Assembly: GCA_951813855.1 (NCBI GenBank)
Contig: OX638380.1
Location: forward strand, 1,442,876 to 1,506,875
Reading direction: 5' to 3'
Length of the DNA stretch: 64,000 nucleotides
DNA from: an uncultured Verrucomicrobiae bacterium
GTDB lineage: Bacteria; Verrucomicrobiota; Verrucomicrobiia; Limisphaerales; AAA164-E04
Positions 48,713 to 58,200 of the stretch are shown here, piece by piece. Positions within the stretch are counted from its first letter, which is position 1; every line of letters starts with the position of its first letter. Both the position numbers and the translations under genes were made by a program. Under the pieces are notes generated by a model. The model saw only the letters and a program-made list of their open reading frames with translations, was not told where the DNA came from and did no database searches.

Positions 48713-50888
48713 CAGGACTTTTTCATGCTAATAATTTTTGATCGACGATCGTTTTTTTCAGTGTCGAGCGGAGTATTTCGATTCGTCGGAAAAACTGTTT
48801 TTCCGAATTATGCTTCGAGTTAGGCGGCGATTGCCGATTGAGACGAGTTTCAGCCGGACAGGAGACTAAACCGGTGCGAGTATCGGTCAAACGATCAATT
48901 CGCCGACCGAATCAGCAAGGAGGAAGCGTCGATAATCAGGAAGGTCGGGTCAGTTTTTTTTCGGACGTTTTTTCGGACGTTTAAACGGGGTGGTTTTCAT
49001 GACGGCTCGCAACCCTTGGTTCCGATTCGTCTGAAAATCGTCAGTAGCTTCGGCCATATTAGAGTATCCCGACTGGAGAATGATCGCCAAGGCCAGGTTG
49101 TTGCAGAGGGCATTGTTCGTCGGCCCATGGCGAGTTCGCATGAGACAATCATCTTCGCCGAAAATCCCGTCGCGACGGCGGTGATTGCCGTTTTCTACCG
49201 TCCCATGTCCCCGATTGAGTGACAACAATCGTTGAGCGTCGGCAGCTTCCGGAGGCAACGAAGTGACGCCGTAAACATATTCCACGGTCTCGGGCCCACC
49301 GTTCCAATGATGACGGTGTCGAATGATCCGAAAGACTTGGAGGACATGCGGTAATTTGACGGCTCCGGGAAGGGGTTCATAGGTTTGAATGCTCCGTTGA
49401 TCGATGCGGCCATGTCCTTTCTCCGGTTTTTCGGTGAACCGGTCCTGGGCCACTCGATCCCAATCCAGGCTGGTCAAAAATTGAGAGAGTTCGGGGTTAT
49501 TCTCTTTAACCGTGAAGAGAAAATGGGCTCTGTTAACCAACACGATGGCATCGGCCATGACTCGGTTAGTATGGAGCGCATCGATCGTAATGATGGCTCC
49601 TCGGATATCGACATCCTCCAAGAGAGCCGCCATCGCCGCCTGTTCGCCGCCTTGGTCTCGGCAACTGCGAACGGCGATGGGCACCGCATCTTGATGGCGC
49701 ACGAGGATGACGGTCTCGAAATGGTCTTTGCTGTTGCGATTAGCTCCGTTGATCCGCTTCCCGTCAGCAGCCAAGGCTTCCAGGGGTTGTCGAGTCAATT
49801 GGGCCGTTACCCAGCGGTGAGTTACCGTTTGCAACGCTTCCGGATCCGTCTCGGTCATGACCCGGTGAATCGTCGCGAGAGACGGGGCTACGTAACGGTC
49901 CTTGGCGTTGCGCCACGCCCCGAGAGTCTGCAATTGGTTTGGCGTCATTTTTTGGGCGTAACGCGAAGTCGCCAAGGGGCCGACCTTGCCGGCCAATCGA
50001 GCTAAGATGCAGCTAGCGAGGACCATTTCCAGCCGATGTTTGCGTCCTTGGGCTCGGCGAAAATCAGCCATTTCCGCGAGCAGTTGCACCAATGATTTCA
50101 ACTGTTTCGGGGACGTTTCTACCCGTTGCACCTGGGGGCCCCAAGACGGATCGTCCTTACGGTCCCTTAATCGGGAACCGGCTTGGGGACGCAAGGGATA
50201 AAGGTACATTTCCTTCTTTATATGGTGCCGGGCGGTATAGCGTCCGTTGCTGCGAGCGTAGCCTTGCGATTGCCCTGCCGCCCGCCAATTCCCCGAGCGA
50301 TAGATCGTGCCCGCGAAGTGTCGGGGATCGACGAAAGTTCCGGCCAATTCCAACGGATGACCCCAGGTCCGTTGCCAATCGGCACTCAGCCGGCGCAGCA
50401 TTTTGGCCATGACGCAACTCCCCAGATTGCGCACTTCGCCCCGCTCGGTAAGCAGGAGGAATCGGGTATTGTTGGCAATCAAATGCAGCCGACGAAACTG
50501 CTCTCGTTTTTTCCACCCGAGCCACTTGTCTCGCGGGCGACACTGGAACACTCCGCTTTGCCAGCCGGCTAACGCCAACCACCGGCCTCGGTACTCGGCA
50601 ACATAACGCAGCCCGCGTCCGGCAAAGCCTTTGAAACCCAAGCAATGGTTCTGATCCATCAGCGAATCCCAGCGTCTTCGCTCACTGCTCTTCACCAATC
50701 GAACAGTCACCAGCTTGAGGTTGATTTTGGCGTCCCTGAGGAACCAATAACGACCGGAGAATGAAAAAGCCAGCTTTATTTTCTCATTTTGAAGACGCTG
50801 AAGTTTCGGCTCTCTGGTGAAGGGAAAAAGCGAATATGGCTCGAAATCGGTGACACGGGCCACTAGCGATTAGCGTGAAAAAACCCTG
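48713..50888 (-). mobile_element. Complete ISAs1-type element encoding a DruA-transposase fusion
   Basis: 2176 bp. Left end CAGGACTTTTTCATGCTAAT (48713 onward) is an imperfect inverted repeat (about 17 of 22) of the right end (complement of bases up to 50888, CAGGGTTTTTTCACGCTAAT). A 9-bp target duplication CGCGAAAGT lies at 48704-48712 and 50889-50897. About 237 bases of non-coding DNA, with a 21-base palindrome, separate the left end from the transposase stop. Confidence 0.88.
48950..50863 (-). CDS. ISAs1-family transposase with N-terminal DruA-like (DUF4338) domain
   Basis: 637 residues from GTG 50863. Residues about 50-250 resemble the DUF4338 domain named after the Druantia anti-phage protein DruA: QNHCLGFKGFAGRGLRYVAEYRGRWLALAGW, WLGWKKREQFRRLHLIANNTRFL, FVDPRHFAGTIYRSGNW. 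Residues about 260-620 form an ISAs1-type DDE transposase (LEALAADGKRINGANRN, IITIDALHTNRVMADAIV, NRGHGTVENGNHRRRDGIFGEDDC). Gene families with this fusion exist, so the domain here probably serves transposition. All catalytic motifs appear intact and the element has a clean target duplication, so it may be active. The C-terminus is Lys/Arg/Pro-rich. Confidence 0.85.
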   Translation of the reverse strand: MARVTDFEPYSLFPFTREPKLQRLQNEKIKLAFSFSGRYWFLRDAKINLKLVTVRLVKSSERRRWDSLMDQNHCLGFKGFAGRGLRYVAEYRGRWLALAGWQSGVFQCRPRDKWLGWKKREQFRRLHLIANNTRFLLLTERGEVRNLGSCVMAKMLRRLSADWQRTWGHPLELAGTFVDPRHFAGTIYRSGNWRAAGQSQGYARSNGRYTARHHIKKEMYLYPLRPQAGSRLRDRKDDPSWGPQVQRVETSPKQLKSLVQLLAEMADFRRAQGRKHRLEMVLASCILARLAGKVGPLATSRYAQKMTPNQLQTLGAWRNAKDRYVAPSLATIHRVMTETDPEALQTVTHRWVTAQLTRQPLEALAADGKRINGANRNSKDHFETVILVRHQDAVPIAVRSCRDQGGEQAAMAALLEDVDIRGAIITIDALHTNRVMADAIVLVNRAHFLFTVKENNPELSQFLTSLDWDRVAQDRFTEKPEKGHGRIDQRSIQTYEPLPGAVKLPHVLQVFRIIRHRHHWNGGPETVEYVYGVTSLPPEAADAQRLLSLNRGHGTVENGNHRRRDGIFGEDDCLMRTRHGPTNNALCNNLALAIILQSGYSNMAEATDDFQTNRNQGLRAVMKTTPFKRPKKRPKKN

Positions 50889-50906
50889 CGCGAAAGTCTG
50901 ATTGCC

Positions 50907-50965
50907 TTGACAATGTGTAGTGAGTTTCCTACTTTCTCGATTTGAAAAAGCGAAAAAGTAGGAAA
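50907..50965 (+). promoter_or_regulatory. Promoter with palindromic operator before the HipA-like gene
   Basis: A near-perfect promoter: TTGACA (50907-50912), 17-base spacer, TACTTT (50930-50935). An inverted repeat, TTTCCTACTTTCTCG (50925-50939) and CGAAAAAGTAGGAAA (50951-50965), one mismatch in 15, covers the -10 on one arm and the Shine-Dalgarno AGG plus the A of the start codon on the other. Binding there would block both transcription and translation, as in autoregulated toxin-antitoxin operons. RNA hairpin formation is an alternative. Confidence 0.6.
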
Positions 50966-51011
50966 TGCTGCACCTCGTCGGCGAGACCATCGACAAGCAC
51001 CGCGCCCAATA
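50965..51011 (+). pseudogene. 5' end of the HipA-like gene, cut by IS630
   Basis: ATG 50965 starts MLHLVGETIDKHRAQ; the next codon is split by the IS630 insertion. Removing the IS and one TA joins this to 52168 in frame (…RAQ-Y-G-M-E-T-G…), giving one 599-residue protein. Confidence 0.8.
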
Positions 51012-52165
51012 TCAATCATTGCAAAAGTAATGTCATGTAATTATATATCGAGTATCATCCAATTTAAAGTATGATTGGACCATTCCCATTTTCTTTTGGA
51101 TGGATTGCATAATGTTTTGAATTTTCTGTTGCATCGTCTTTTTGTTGGGTATCATTATTTTAGCTAATCTTTGCTTTAAATGGTTCCAAACCTGCTCATC
51201 GGGATTTAATTCAGGGCTGTAGGGAGGAAGATATTTCATTTCAATACTATCGTTTTCGGCTACGAACTCTTGGGTATAATCTGCTGTATGATAGCTGGCG
51301 TTATCACAAACAACAATTATTTTCCGTCCCACATCCTTAGAGAGTTTCGATAAAAACTCACAAAAACGCTGGGCATTCATTTTTCCTTTGAAAATGTTAA
51401 ATATCAATTGCCCGTCAGCGGATATGGCTGAAACTAGTTTAATCGAATAGCGATCCCCGGCATCTCGAACTACCGGCGTGACACCGATTCGAGACCAAGT
51501 GGTTCCTCGATGATAATCAGCTCGGACTGACGCTTCATCCAAAAAGAGAATTAGGGCATTCTCTTGCTCAGCTCGTTGTTTCAAGCCTGGAAACATCTCC
51601 AGATACCGTTTGATTTTCTTCTGGTTTTGTTTGTAAGACTTGTGGATGGGGCGCTGGGGAGTTAATCCCATAGAATGAAGCAATCGACTGATGGTGGAAA
51701 CGTGAACCGACACCCCGAATTGTTGTTTCAATAACACTTGCATGGTTTTGAGACTCCACAGGCAAAAGTCGAATTGAAATTGCTTGGGATTTCCCATAGT
51801 CACCGCGTTGTATAACCATTGAGCCATTTCTTCTGTAATCTTACGGGGACGTCCTGATTTAGGATTGTCTTTGAGTCCTTCGTAACTCCCAGTCGAAAAC
51901 CAAACGAGCCAGCGAAATACTGTGCGTGCAGACATACCCATTACACTGACAACTTCAGCTACGGTTGAGCCATTTTTTTAACAGCTTCTACCGCAGTTGT
52001 TCGTAGTTCATAGGTATAGTGATTACGAGAAGATTGAGTTGGTTTATCGTTCACGTCTTTATAGACATTCTCAATACAAAAAACGTTGCAAAAAAAATAA
52101 ATATTTTTCATTTTTCGGATTAATAAATTACTGATCAATTATGACATTACTTTTGCAAAGATTGA
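51012..52165 (-). mobile_element. IS630-type element (intact ends) in the HipA-like gene
   Basis: 1154 bp, ends TCAATCATTGCAAAAGTAATG (51012 onward) and the inverted TCAATCTTTGCAAAAGTAATG (to 52165). TA on both sides (51010-51011, 52166-52167) is the target duplication. Confidence 0.92.
51033..51941 (-). CDS. IS630-family transposase
   Basis: 302 residues from ATG 51941, containing the helix-turn-helix end (MGMSARTVFRWLVWFS), ISRLLHSMGLTPQRP, the catalytic LILFLDEASVRADYHRGTTW, VVCDNASYHTADY and YLPPYSPELNPDEQVWNHLKQ. Relative to the copy starting at GTG 22001, about 35 N-terminal codons are out of frame because a run of five A there is seven A here (51973-51979 in plus-strand T). Either the first part is lost, or slippage on the A-run joins the two frames, as some IS elements do. 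Confidence 0.87.
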   Translation of the reverse strand: MGMSARTVFRWLVWFSTGSYEGLKDNPKSGRPRKITEEMAQWLYNAVTMGNPKQFQFDFCLWSLKTMQVLLKQQFGVSVHVSTISRLLHSMGLTPQRPIHKSYKQNQKKIKRYLEMFPGLKQRAEQENALILFLDEASVRADYHRGTTWSRIGVTPVVRDAGDRYSIKLVSAISADGQLIFNIFKGKMNAQRFCEFLSKLSKDVGRKIIVVCDNASYHTADYTQEFVAENDSIEMKYLPPYSPELNPDEQVWNHLKQRLAKIMIPNKKTMQQKIQNIMQSIQKKMGMVQSYFKLDDTRYIIT

Positions 52166-52171
52166 TATGGC

Positions 52172-53920
52172 ATGGAGACCGGCAGGCTTGTCCAGATCAT
52201 GCGGGGCATCTATATCGCATCGGAGGATGACGCCGACGCTGTCCTGTTCGATCACGCGCTCCGGATCGCCGCCTATCTATACCCGAGGACGTATCTTTGC
52301 GGCCCCAGCGCCGAGCGGCTCACGCCTACGCCTGACAGGCACCTGTTCCTGAGCGGCCGGCGCAATGCACGCACACGGCTGCGCACCCTGGAAATCGTGC
52401 AGACGCGCGCGCCCGACGCGCCCGAAACGGAGACCGCTCAAACTACCGACCCAATGAGTGACCTGAGGGTCCGGCGCTCGACGCTTCGCTTTCGGTATCT
52501 GGAATCCTTCCGGCGGCGCAGCGAAGCCGGCGCGGAGATGCCGATCGACATGCAGGCCGATATCGCCGCGCGGCTCGTCTGGAACGCCGGCGGCAAGAAG
52601 ACGGCGATCATGGAGTGCTGGCGACTGGCCGAGGCCAACGGATGGCGGGCGGAGGCGGGGCGCGCGGAAGCGTTCATCGCCACGCCGCTTCGAGAGGCGC
52701 CGCCGCGGGGGAAAGCGCTTCATGTCGGATGGCACGGCGAGAAGATCGGGGTGTTGTCTCATGACGGATCGGGCTGGCGCTGGGAGCAAACCGCGACAGA
52801 AGACGCGACGCCGGTTCGGACCGGGGCGCCGGGCCGCCTGCCGCCCTTCATCGAGAGCTTGCTGCCGGAAGGCTGGCTTGAACGCGTCCTGAAGCCGAAG
52901 TCGGAGCTGGAGCTGATATCCAGCGGGAAGCGCTACATGTCCAACATTGTCATCTCCGAGGACGCGGACGATCTTCGCACTCTTCCCGCGGATATGCTGG
53001 AGGGACGCCTCGAAGCGTACACGAAGGAGGGCGCATTCGCCGGCGGCTACGCCGGGCCCGCGCCTGTATTCGACGAGACGTTGGAAGACCGCATGTCCGC
53101 GCTGTTTGCATCGGACGAGACGCCGCGACTGTCGAGGGTTCAGATCAAAGCGCCGATGAACCTTTCCCATGCCGGCGTGTTGCGGCCGGCCGGAGAGCTG
53201 GCCTTCACGCATATCCTCAAGCCTTCGCCGGGAGCCGGCTTCGAAGACCTTCCTCTCGTCGAAGCGGCATGTCTGGCGGCGGCCCGGGCCTGCGGGTTCG
53301 AGACGGTTGCGCACGCAATGATCTCGATGCCTGGCAACCTCCCCGACGCGCTGCTCGTCGAACGCTTCGATATCCGGCGAGACCGCAATGACCGTCGAAA
53401 AGTCGCAATGGAAGACATGGCGTCCGTTCGCGATGCCGCGCCTTCCGAAAAATACGAGGGTTCCATTGAGCAGGCCGCCCGGGCGCTACGGAGCGTCTCC
53501 AGCGACACCGAAGCGGATGTCGCGGTGCTGCTTGGCCGTGCCGTGCTCGCCTGGCTCATAGCGGATGGCGTTTGCCACTTGAAGAATTTGGCCGTTCTGC
53601 GTGTTGCCTCCGACGGAGCGGAGAATTTCACATCCGTCCGGCTCGCTCCGATCTACGATGCCGTGACGACACGGGTCCTTCCGGGCCTCGAGAGCGATCA
53701 CCTCGCCCTCTCGCTGGCGGGCAAGCGGAATCGTTTGTCGTCCCGCGACTTTGTCCGGGCGGGCGTGACAATGGGCATGAATGCGGGGGAGGCTCGCGAT
53801 ATCGTCGCGTCTCTGTGTGGCTGTCTGAGCGCGCACCTTGAAGACGTTGAACCTGCCTCCGACCGCGTTAATCAAGCAGTCGAGATCTGGAAGGAGAGAA
53901 TCGAGACCACTGCCGATTGA
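52172..53920 (+). CDS. HipA-family kinase-like protein with AbiEi-like N-terminus, separated from its promoter by IS630
   Basis: 582 residues from ATG 52172 (codon 18 of the original gene that starts at 50965). Residues 1-75 resemble the winged-helix region of AbiEi-type antitoxins (RLVQIMRGIYIASEDDADAVLFDHALRIAAYLYP). The rest is HipA-like: HVGWHGEKIGVLSHD, the small central domain (SGKRYMSNIVISEDADDLRTLP), FTHILKPSPGAGFEDLPLVEAACLA, ALLVERFDI and RLAPIYDAVTT. HipA kinases phosphorylate glutamyl-tRNA synthetase or other targets. The usual catalytic loop GDxHxKN is GVCHLKN, so the Asp is Val 467; kinase activity is doubtful. GC-rich codon use suggests an alphaproteobacterial source. Confidence 0.8.
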   Translation: METGRLVQIMRGIYIASEDDADAVLFDHALRIAAYLYPRTYLCGPSAERLTPTPDRHLFLSGRRNARTRLRTLEIVQTRAPDAPETETAQTTDPMSDLRVRRSTLRFRYLESFRRRSEAGAEMPIDMQADIAARLVWNAGGKKTAIMECWRLAEANGWRAEAGRAEAFIATPLREAPPRGKALHVGWHGEKIGVLSHDGSGWRWEQTATEDATPVRTGAPGRLPPFIESLLPEGWLERVLKPKSELELISSGKRYMSNIVISEDADDLRTLPADMLEGRLEAYTKEGAFAGGYAGPAPVFDETLEDRMSALFASDETPRLSRVQIKAPMNLSHAGVLRPAGELAFTHILKPSPGAGFEDLPLVEAACLAAARACGFETVAHAMISMPGNLPDALLVERFDIRRDRNDRRKVAMEDMASVRDAAPSEKYEGSIEQAARALRSVSSDTEADVAVLLGRAVLAWLIADGVCHLKNLAVLRVASDGAENFTSVRLAPIYDAVTTRVLPGLESDHLALSLAGKRNRLSSRDFVRAGVTMGMNAGEARDIVASLCGCLSAHLEDVEPASDRVNQAVEIWKERIETTAD

Positions 53921-54237
53921 CGAGCGCGGCGAAGCGAGGTTTCTGCTTTGCACTTGGCGGCCGAAGGTTCTGGAGATCGTCAGGAACGATGCGGCGTGCG
54001 GGTCGACCGACGACTGACGACGCCGGGTATCGGCCCGGTCAGCGCTCTCAGCCAGAACCCGGCTTGGTCGATTCCCTGGCAGTGTGTTAGAGGTTTTCTG
54101 GGAGGCGTACTGACGCGGAAGTCGGTTGCCGTTGACAACTACCATGGCTCAGTGATGCGGATTCCCAAGGTAGATCAGTAAGTTAAGACGGCTCAGACCG
54201 GAATTTCGATCAAATGTCGGTCTCGGTGATTGCGAGC
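53921..54237. other. Stretch without a gene
   Basis: About 320 bases between the HipA-like gene and the second direct repeat; no recognisable coding, though the left part keeps the island's GC-rich character. Confidence 0.4.
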
Positions 54238-54625
54238 CCCCGCATCCAAAAAAACCCCGTTATTTCATATGGATAACGGGGTTTCTCTTTTCCAGATCCA
54301 TGGCCCATTCATCAAACGTAAGCATACCGTAAGCGACGGCGATGCACAGTGTGGCCTCGCTGTGACCCCGCATGGCCCTGTTGTGCCTTGAGTGTTCGGG
54401 GGCAGAATCGAGACGGTGCACGGTCGCCGCATAAGCTTTCCTTCCGGCCGTGGAGCCCACCGCCCCGCCACCTCGTTCGGCCCGCGAGAACGGCAAGTTT
54501 CTACGCTTTCCGGCCGTTCAGCACTGCTCGTGAGGCGGACCGGCACGGTTTGCTGGAACGGTTACGTCGTCGCAGGGAGCGCGATCCGGCGAATCAATGG
54601 CGGGTGGAAACCCCATAGTGGTCGC
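54238..54625 (+). repeat. Direct repeat, right copy (with partial tRNA 3' end)
   Basis: 388 bp matching 47017-47404. It starts with the 11-base tRNA tail CCCCGCATCCA and includes the terminator hairpin. Similarity ends after GTGGTCGC. Confidence 0.9.
54253..54283 (+). terminator. Second copy of the tRNA terminator hairpin
   Basis: AACCCCGTTAT (54253-54263) and ATAACGGGGTT (54273-54283), perfect here, followed by TCTCTTTT. Confidence 0.75.
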
Positions 54626-54811
54626 CGTGCGGCGGCTCCGCTTGTGAGAAGTGGATCAGGCGTGCGATGACCAGTGCTGGCCGTTACGTGAAGATTCGTG
54701 ACACGGAGGACGGGAAGTGATGTAATCAACGGGAGTAAGGCCCCTGTTTCGATTGCACCGGTTCAGTTCCAGGGCTTGGGAGCTTGGCACAGGAAAGTCA
54801 GAGGTATCCAC

Positions 54812-55231
54812 ATGCAGTTTGTGGGGAAAGGTCCAGATGTTCCCGAGCGCCTGTTGCGAGCGCACGAAGAAGGCCGTGTCGTCTTTTTCTGTGGCGCTGG
54901 AATCTCCTGTCCTGCTCGCTTGCCAGAATTTACCGAGCTGGTGGATAAACTCTATTCCGGCCTAGAGGTCATTCCGGATCCGGTGCAAGCCGCAGCCATC
55001 AAATCCAAGCGCTATGACACGGCCGTGGGTTTGCTCGAGGCGAATTTCGTCGGTGGACGTCAATCCGTGCGCCGGAAGATCGCAGAGATAATCGATCCGG
55101 ATATTTCTGCCCCCAATGCGACTGCCACGCACGACGCGTTACTGACTCTAGCGAAATGTCGCAAGCGTCGCACTCGACTGATCACGACGAACTACGACCG
55201 GCTGTTCGAGCATGTAATCGCGAACGGTTGA
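54812..55231 (+). CDS. SIR2 N-terminal part of a Dsr1-like anti-phage protein (ends at in-frame TGA)
   Basis: From ATG 54812 (GAGG at 54801-54804 gives good spacing) the product is 139 residues: QFVGKGPDVPERLLRAHEEGR, then the NAD-binding SIR2 motif VFFCGAGIS and the LITTNYDRLFE motif. The frame stops at TGA 55229-55231 and continues in the same frame as the next entry. Together they match one long SIR2-DUF4020 protein. Family proteins as I recall them read through this place without interruption. A 38-codon extension upstream to 54698 is less likely because it lacks family features. Alone, this peptide lacks the SIR2 His. Confidence 0.8.
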   Translation: MQFVGKGPDVPERLLRAHEEGRVVFFCGAGISCPARLPEFTELVDKLYSGLEVIPDPVQAAAIKSKRYDTAVGLLEANFVGGRQSVRRKIAEIIDPDISAPNATATHDALLTLAKCRKRRTRLITTNYDRLFEHVIANG

Positions 55232-55237
55232 CTTTCT

Positions 55238-58200
55238 GTGGAACGATTCGAAGCCCCGTTGCTACCCGTCCCCAAGCAACGCTGGGATGGATTGGTGTAC
55301 CTCCACGGCCTGATACCCGAGAACCCGTCCGAAAAGAGCCTCGACAATCTGGTCGTCTCGAGCGGCGACTTCGGTCTTGCCTACCTCACGGAGCGTTGGG
55401 CAGCGCGCTTCGTCAGCGAACTGCTTCGGAACTTCGTCGTTTGCTTTGTCGGCTACAGCATCGATGATCCCGTTTTACGCTACATGATGGACGCCTTGGC
55501 GGCGGATCGTCTGCTCGGCGAATCGCCGCCCGAAATGTTTGCGTTCGGAAGCTTTTCCAAGCGCAAAAAGGAGACCCGGGGCAATGAATGGCGCGCCAAG
55601 AATGTCACGCCCATTCTTTATCGGGAATTTCGTCATCACGCCTACCTGCATAACACCCTCCGTGCTTGGGCCGACACCTACCGGGACGGCGTACGTGGAA
55701 AGGAACGGATCGTCGTCGAGTACGCCATGGCGCGGCCGGGCACGGCCACGAGTCAGGATGACTTTGTCAGCCGCATGTTGTGGGCCCTGAGCGATCCAAC
55801 GGGTCTTCCCGCCATGCGGTTCGCGGACCTAAATCCGGTGCCTGCCCTCGATTGGCTCGAACCCTTGGGTAAGGATCGATTCGGACACGCCGACCTAATC
55901 CGCTTCGGCGTTCCGCCCAAGACGGGTGGGGACGAGAAACTCGCGTTCAGCCTGATTCGTAAACCCGCACCGTACAACTTGGCTCCGCAGATGACACTCG
56001 CGAATTGGAGTGTGCAGGATGGCCGCCTCGACGAGGTGATGCGACACTTGACTAGGTGGCTGATGCGTCATCTCAACGACCCCGAGCTGCTACTCTGGCT
56101 GGTAAAGCAAGAAGTGGAGCTGCAAGCACATCTTGCGGACCAGATAGCCTATCGTCTGGACGAACTGGCCCGGCTCGAGCAGCGTGAAGAGCACGAGGCA
56201 TTGGACCTCATCCGCAAGCATTCGCCTGACGCGATTCCTCACGAGCGGATGCGCACGCTTTGGGGCCTCTTGTTAGCCAATCGGGTGAAGAAGCTCGGAT
56301 CGGACCTCGAGCTTCTTCGATGGCGGGGCCGCTTCGCGAAAAGCGGCCTGACAACCACCATGCGGTTGGAGTTGCGCGACTTGCTCAGCCCTCGCGTGTC
56401 ATTGCGGGCGCCCTTCCGAAGGCCGTTCGAAAAGAATGAGGTTGAGGTTGAGGAAGAAACAGGAGGCATTCGGCAGCTCGTGGACTGGGAAATCGTTCTC
56501 TCGGCAAACCACGTACATGGAGAGCTACAAAACTTGGCGGGTGACCAGAACTGGGTTTCCACGCTGCCGACGCTACTCACTGAATTCACCGGATTGCTTC
56601 GCGATGCGCTGGATCTCATGCGCGAGCTTGGCGGGGCAAAGGACAAGAGCGATTTGTCATACGTGAGCCAACCATCGATCAGTGAGCACGCTCAGAATTC
56701 GTCTTTCCGAGATTGGACCGCCTTGATTGACCTGAACCGCGACGCTTGGAGGGCCGCAGCTGCCGTGTCGCCAAACCAGGCACGACTCATGGCGGAAGCC
56801 TGGTCACAATTGCCCTACCCTCTGTTCCGTCGCCTGGCGTTTTTTGCCGCCTCGCCGCACGGCATCGTTCCTCGAAGTCAGGGACTCGGGTGGCTGCTGG
56901 CCGAGAACAATTGGTGGCTTTGGTCGGCGGAAACGAAGCGAGAGACCATGCGACTGCTGGTCGCCTTTGGGCCGCAACTCGATCAAGACGGATTGTCCAG
57001 GCTTGGGCGGGCCATACTCGCCGGACCGCCACGCGACATGTTCAGGCCCGACATCGATGAGGAGCGCTGGACACGGATACAGGAGAGCGAGGTCTGGTTG
57101 CGACTGGCCAAGATCAGCTACGCTGGGGCACAACTGAATACCGCCGCCCAGGGCCGGCTGTACGAGATTTCGGCCAAGCATCCGGGGTGGCGGCTGGCCG
57201 CGGATGAACGTGATGAGTTTTCGATCTGGATGTGTGATCCCGGTGAGTTGCTTGTCCACGTCACGGTGCCGCGTGGTCGAGACGAACTTGTAGAATGGCT
57301 CCGCGAGAATCCCGAACCCGATCATTGGCGTCCCGATGACTGGCAAGAGCGCTGCCGAGTTGACTTTGGTGATGCCGCATCGGCTCTGGCTGCATTGGCG
57401 ACAGAAGGCACATGGCCGACGGCGCGGTGGCACGAAGCGCTTTATCAGTGGTCAGACGATGAACAGCGAGAGCATTGCTGGCGCGAATTAGCCCCGATTC
57501 TGGTCAAAGTGCCGACGGAGACCTTGCGTGAGCTTTCCCACGGAGTGAGCTGGTGGTTGGGGAAACTCGCGAAGACCTTTGAGGGCCAAGAGGCGATTTT
57601 TCTCGCGCTGTGCGATCGCGTGCTGGCGCTCGACTACGAGGATGAAGAGGAGAACGACGATCCCGTTGGGCGTGCGATCAACCATCCTGTGGGACATGTG
57701 ACGAAAGCGCTGCTTCACCGGTGGCACCGAAGCGACCTTAAGTACCAACAAGGTCTGGCTGACGAAGCGAGGCACGTGTTTACCCAGCTCTGCGACACGG
57801 GGATTCCGAAGTTCCGGCATGGCCGCGTGTTGCTGGCAACCCACGTGATCTCGTTGTTCAGAGTGGATCGCGAGTGGACGAGCCGGTCCGTGCTTCCACT
57901 GTTTGATTGGAAAACCTCTGAGGTGGAAGCACGCTCGGCATGGGAAGGGTTCCTTTGGTCGACGAGACTCTATCCGCCTTTAATGGAGTTGCTCAAGCCG
58001 GCGTTCCTGGATACGGCAAACCACTACAATCAGATTGGCCGACACCGCGAACGGTACGCGTCGTTAGTAACGTTCGCAGGGTTAGACCTAGGAGATATCT
58101 TTGAAAAGCGCGAATTAGCGCTCGCCATGCAAGCGTTGCCCCAGGACGCACTCGACACTGCGGCTTATACATTCGCCCGCGCAGTCGACAGTGTCGGCGA

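Noticed and set aside
55229-55231. TGA as selenocysteine or a reassigned sense codon
   Set aside because: Many other genes here end in TGA, and no selenocysteine-insertion hairpin or need for Sec in SIR2 proteins is apparent.
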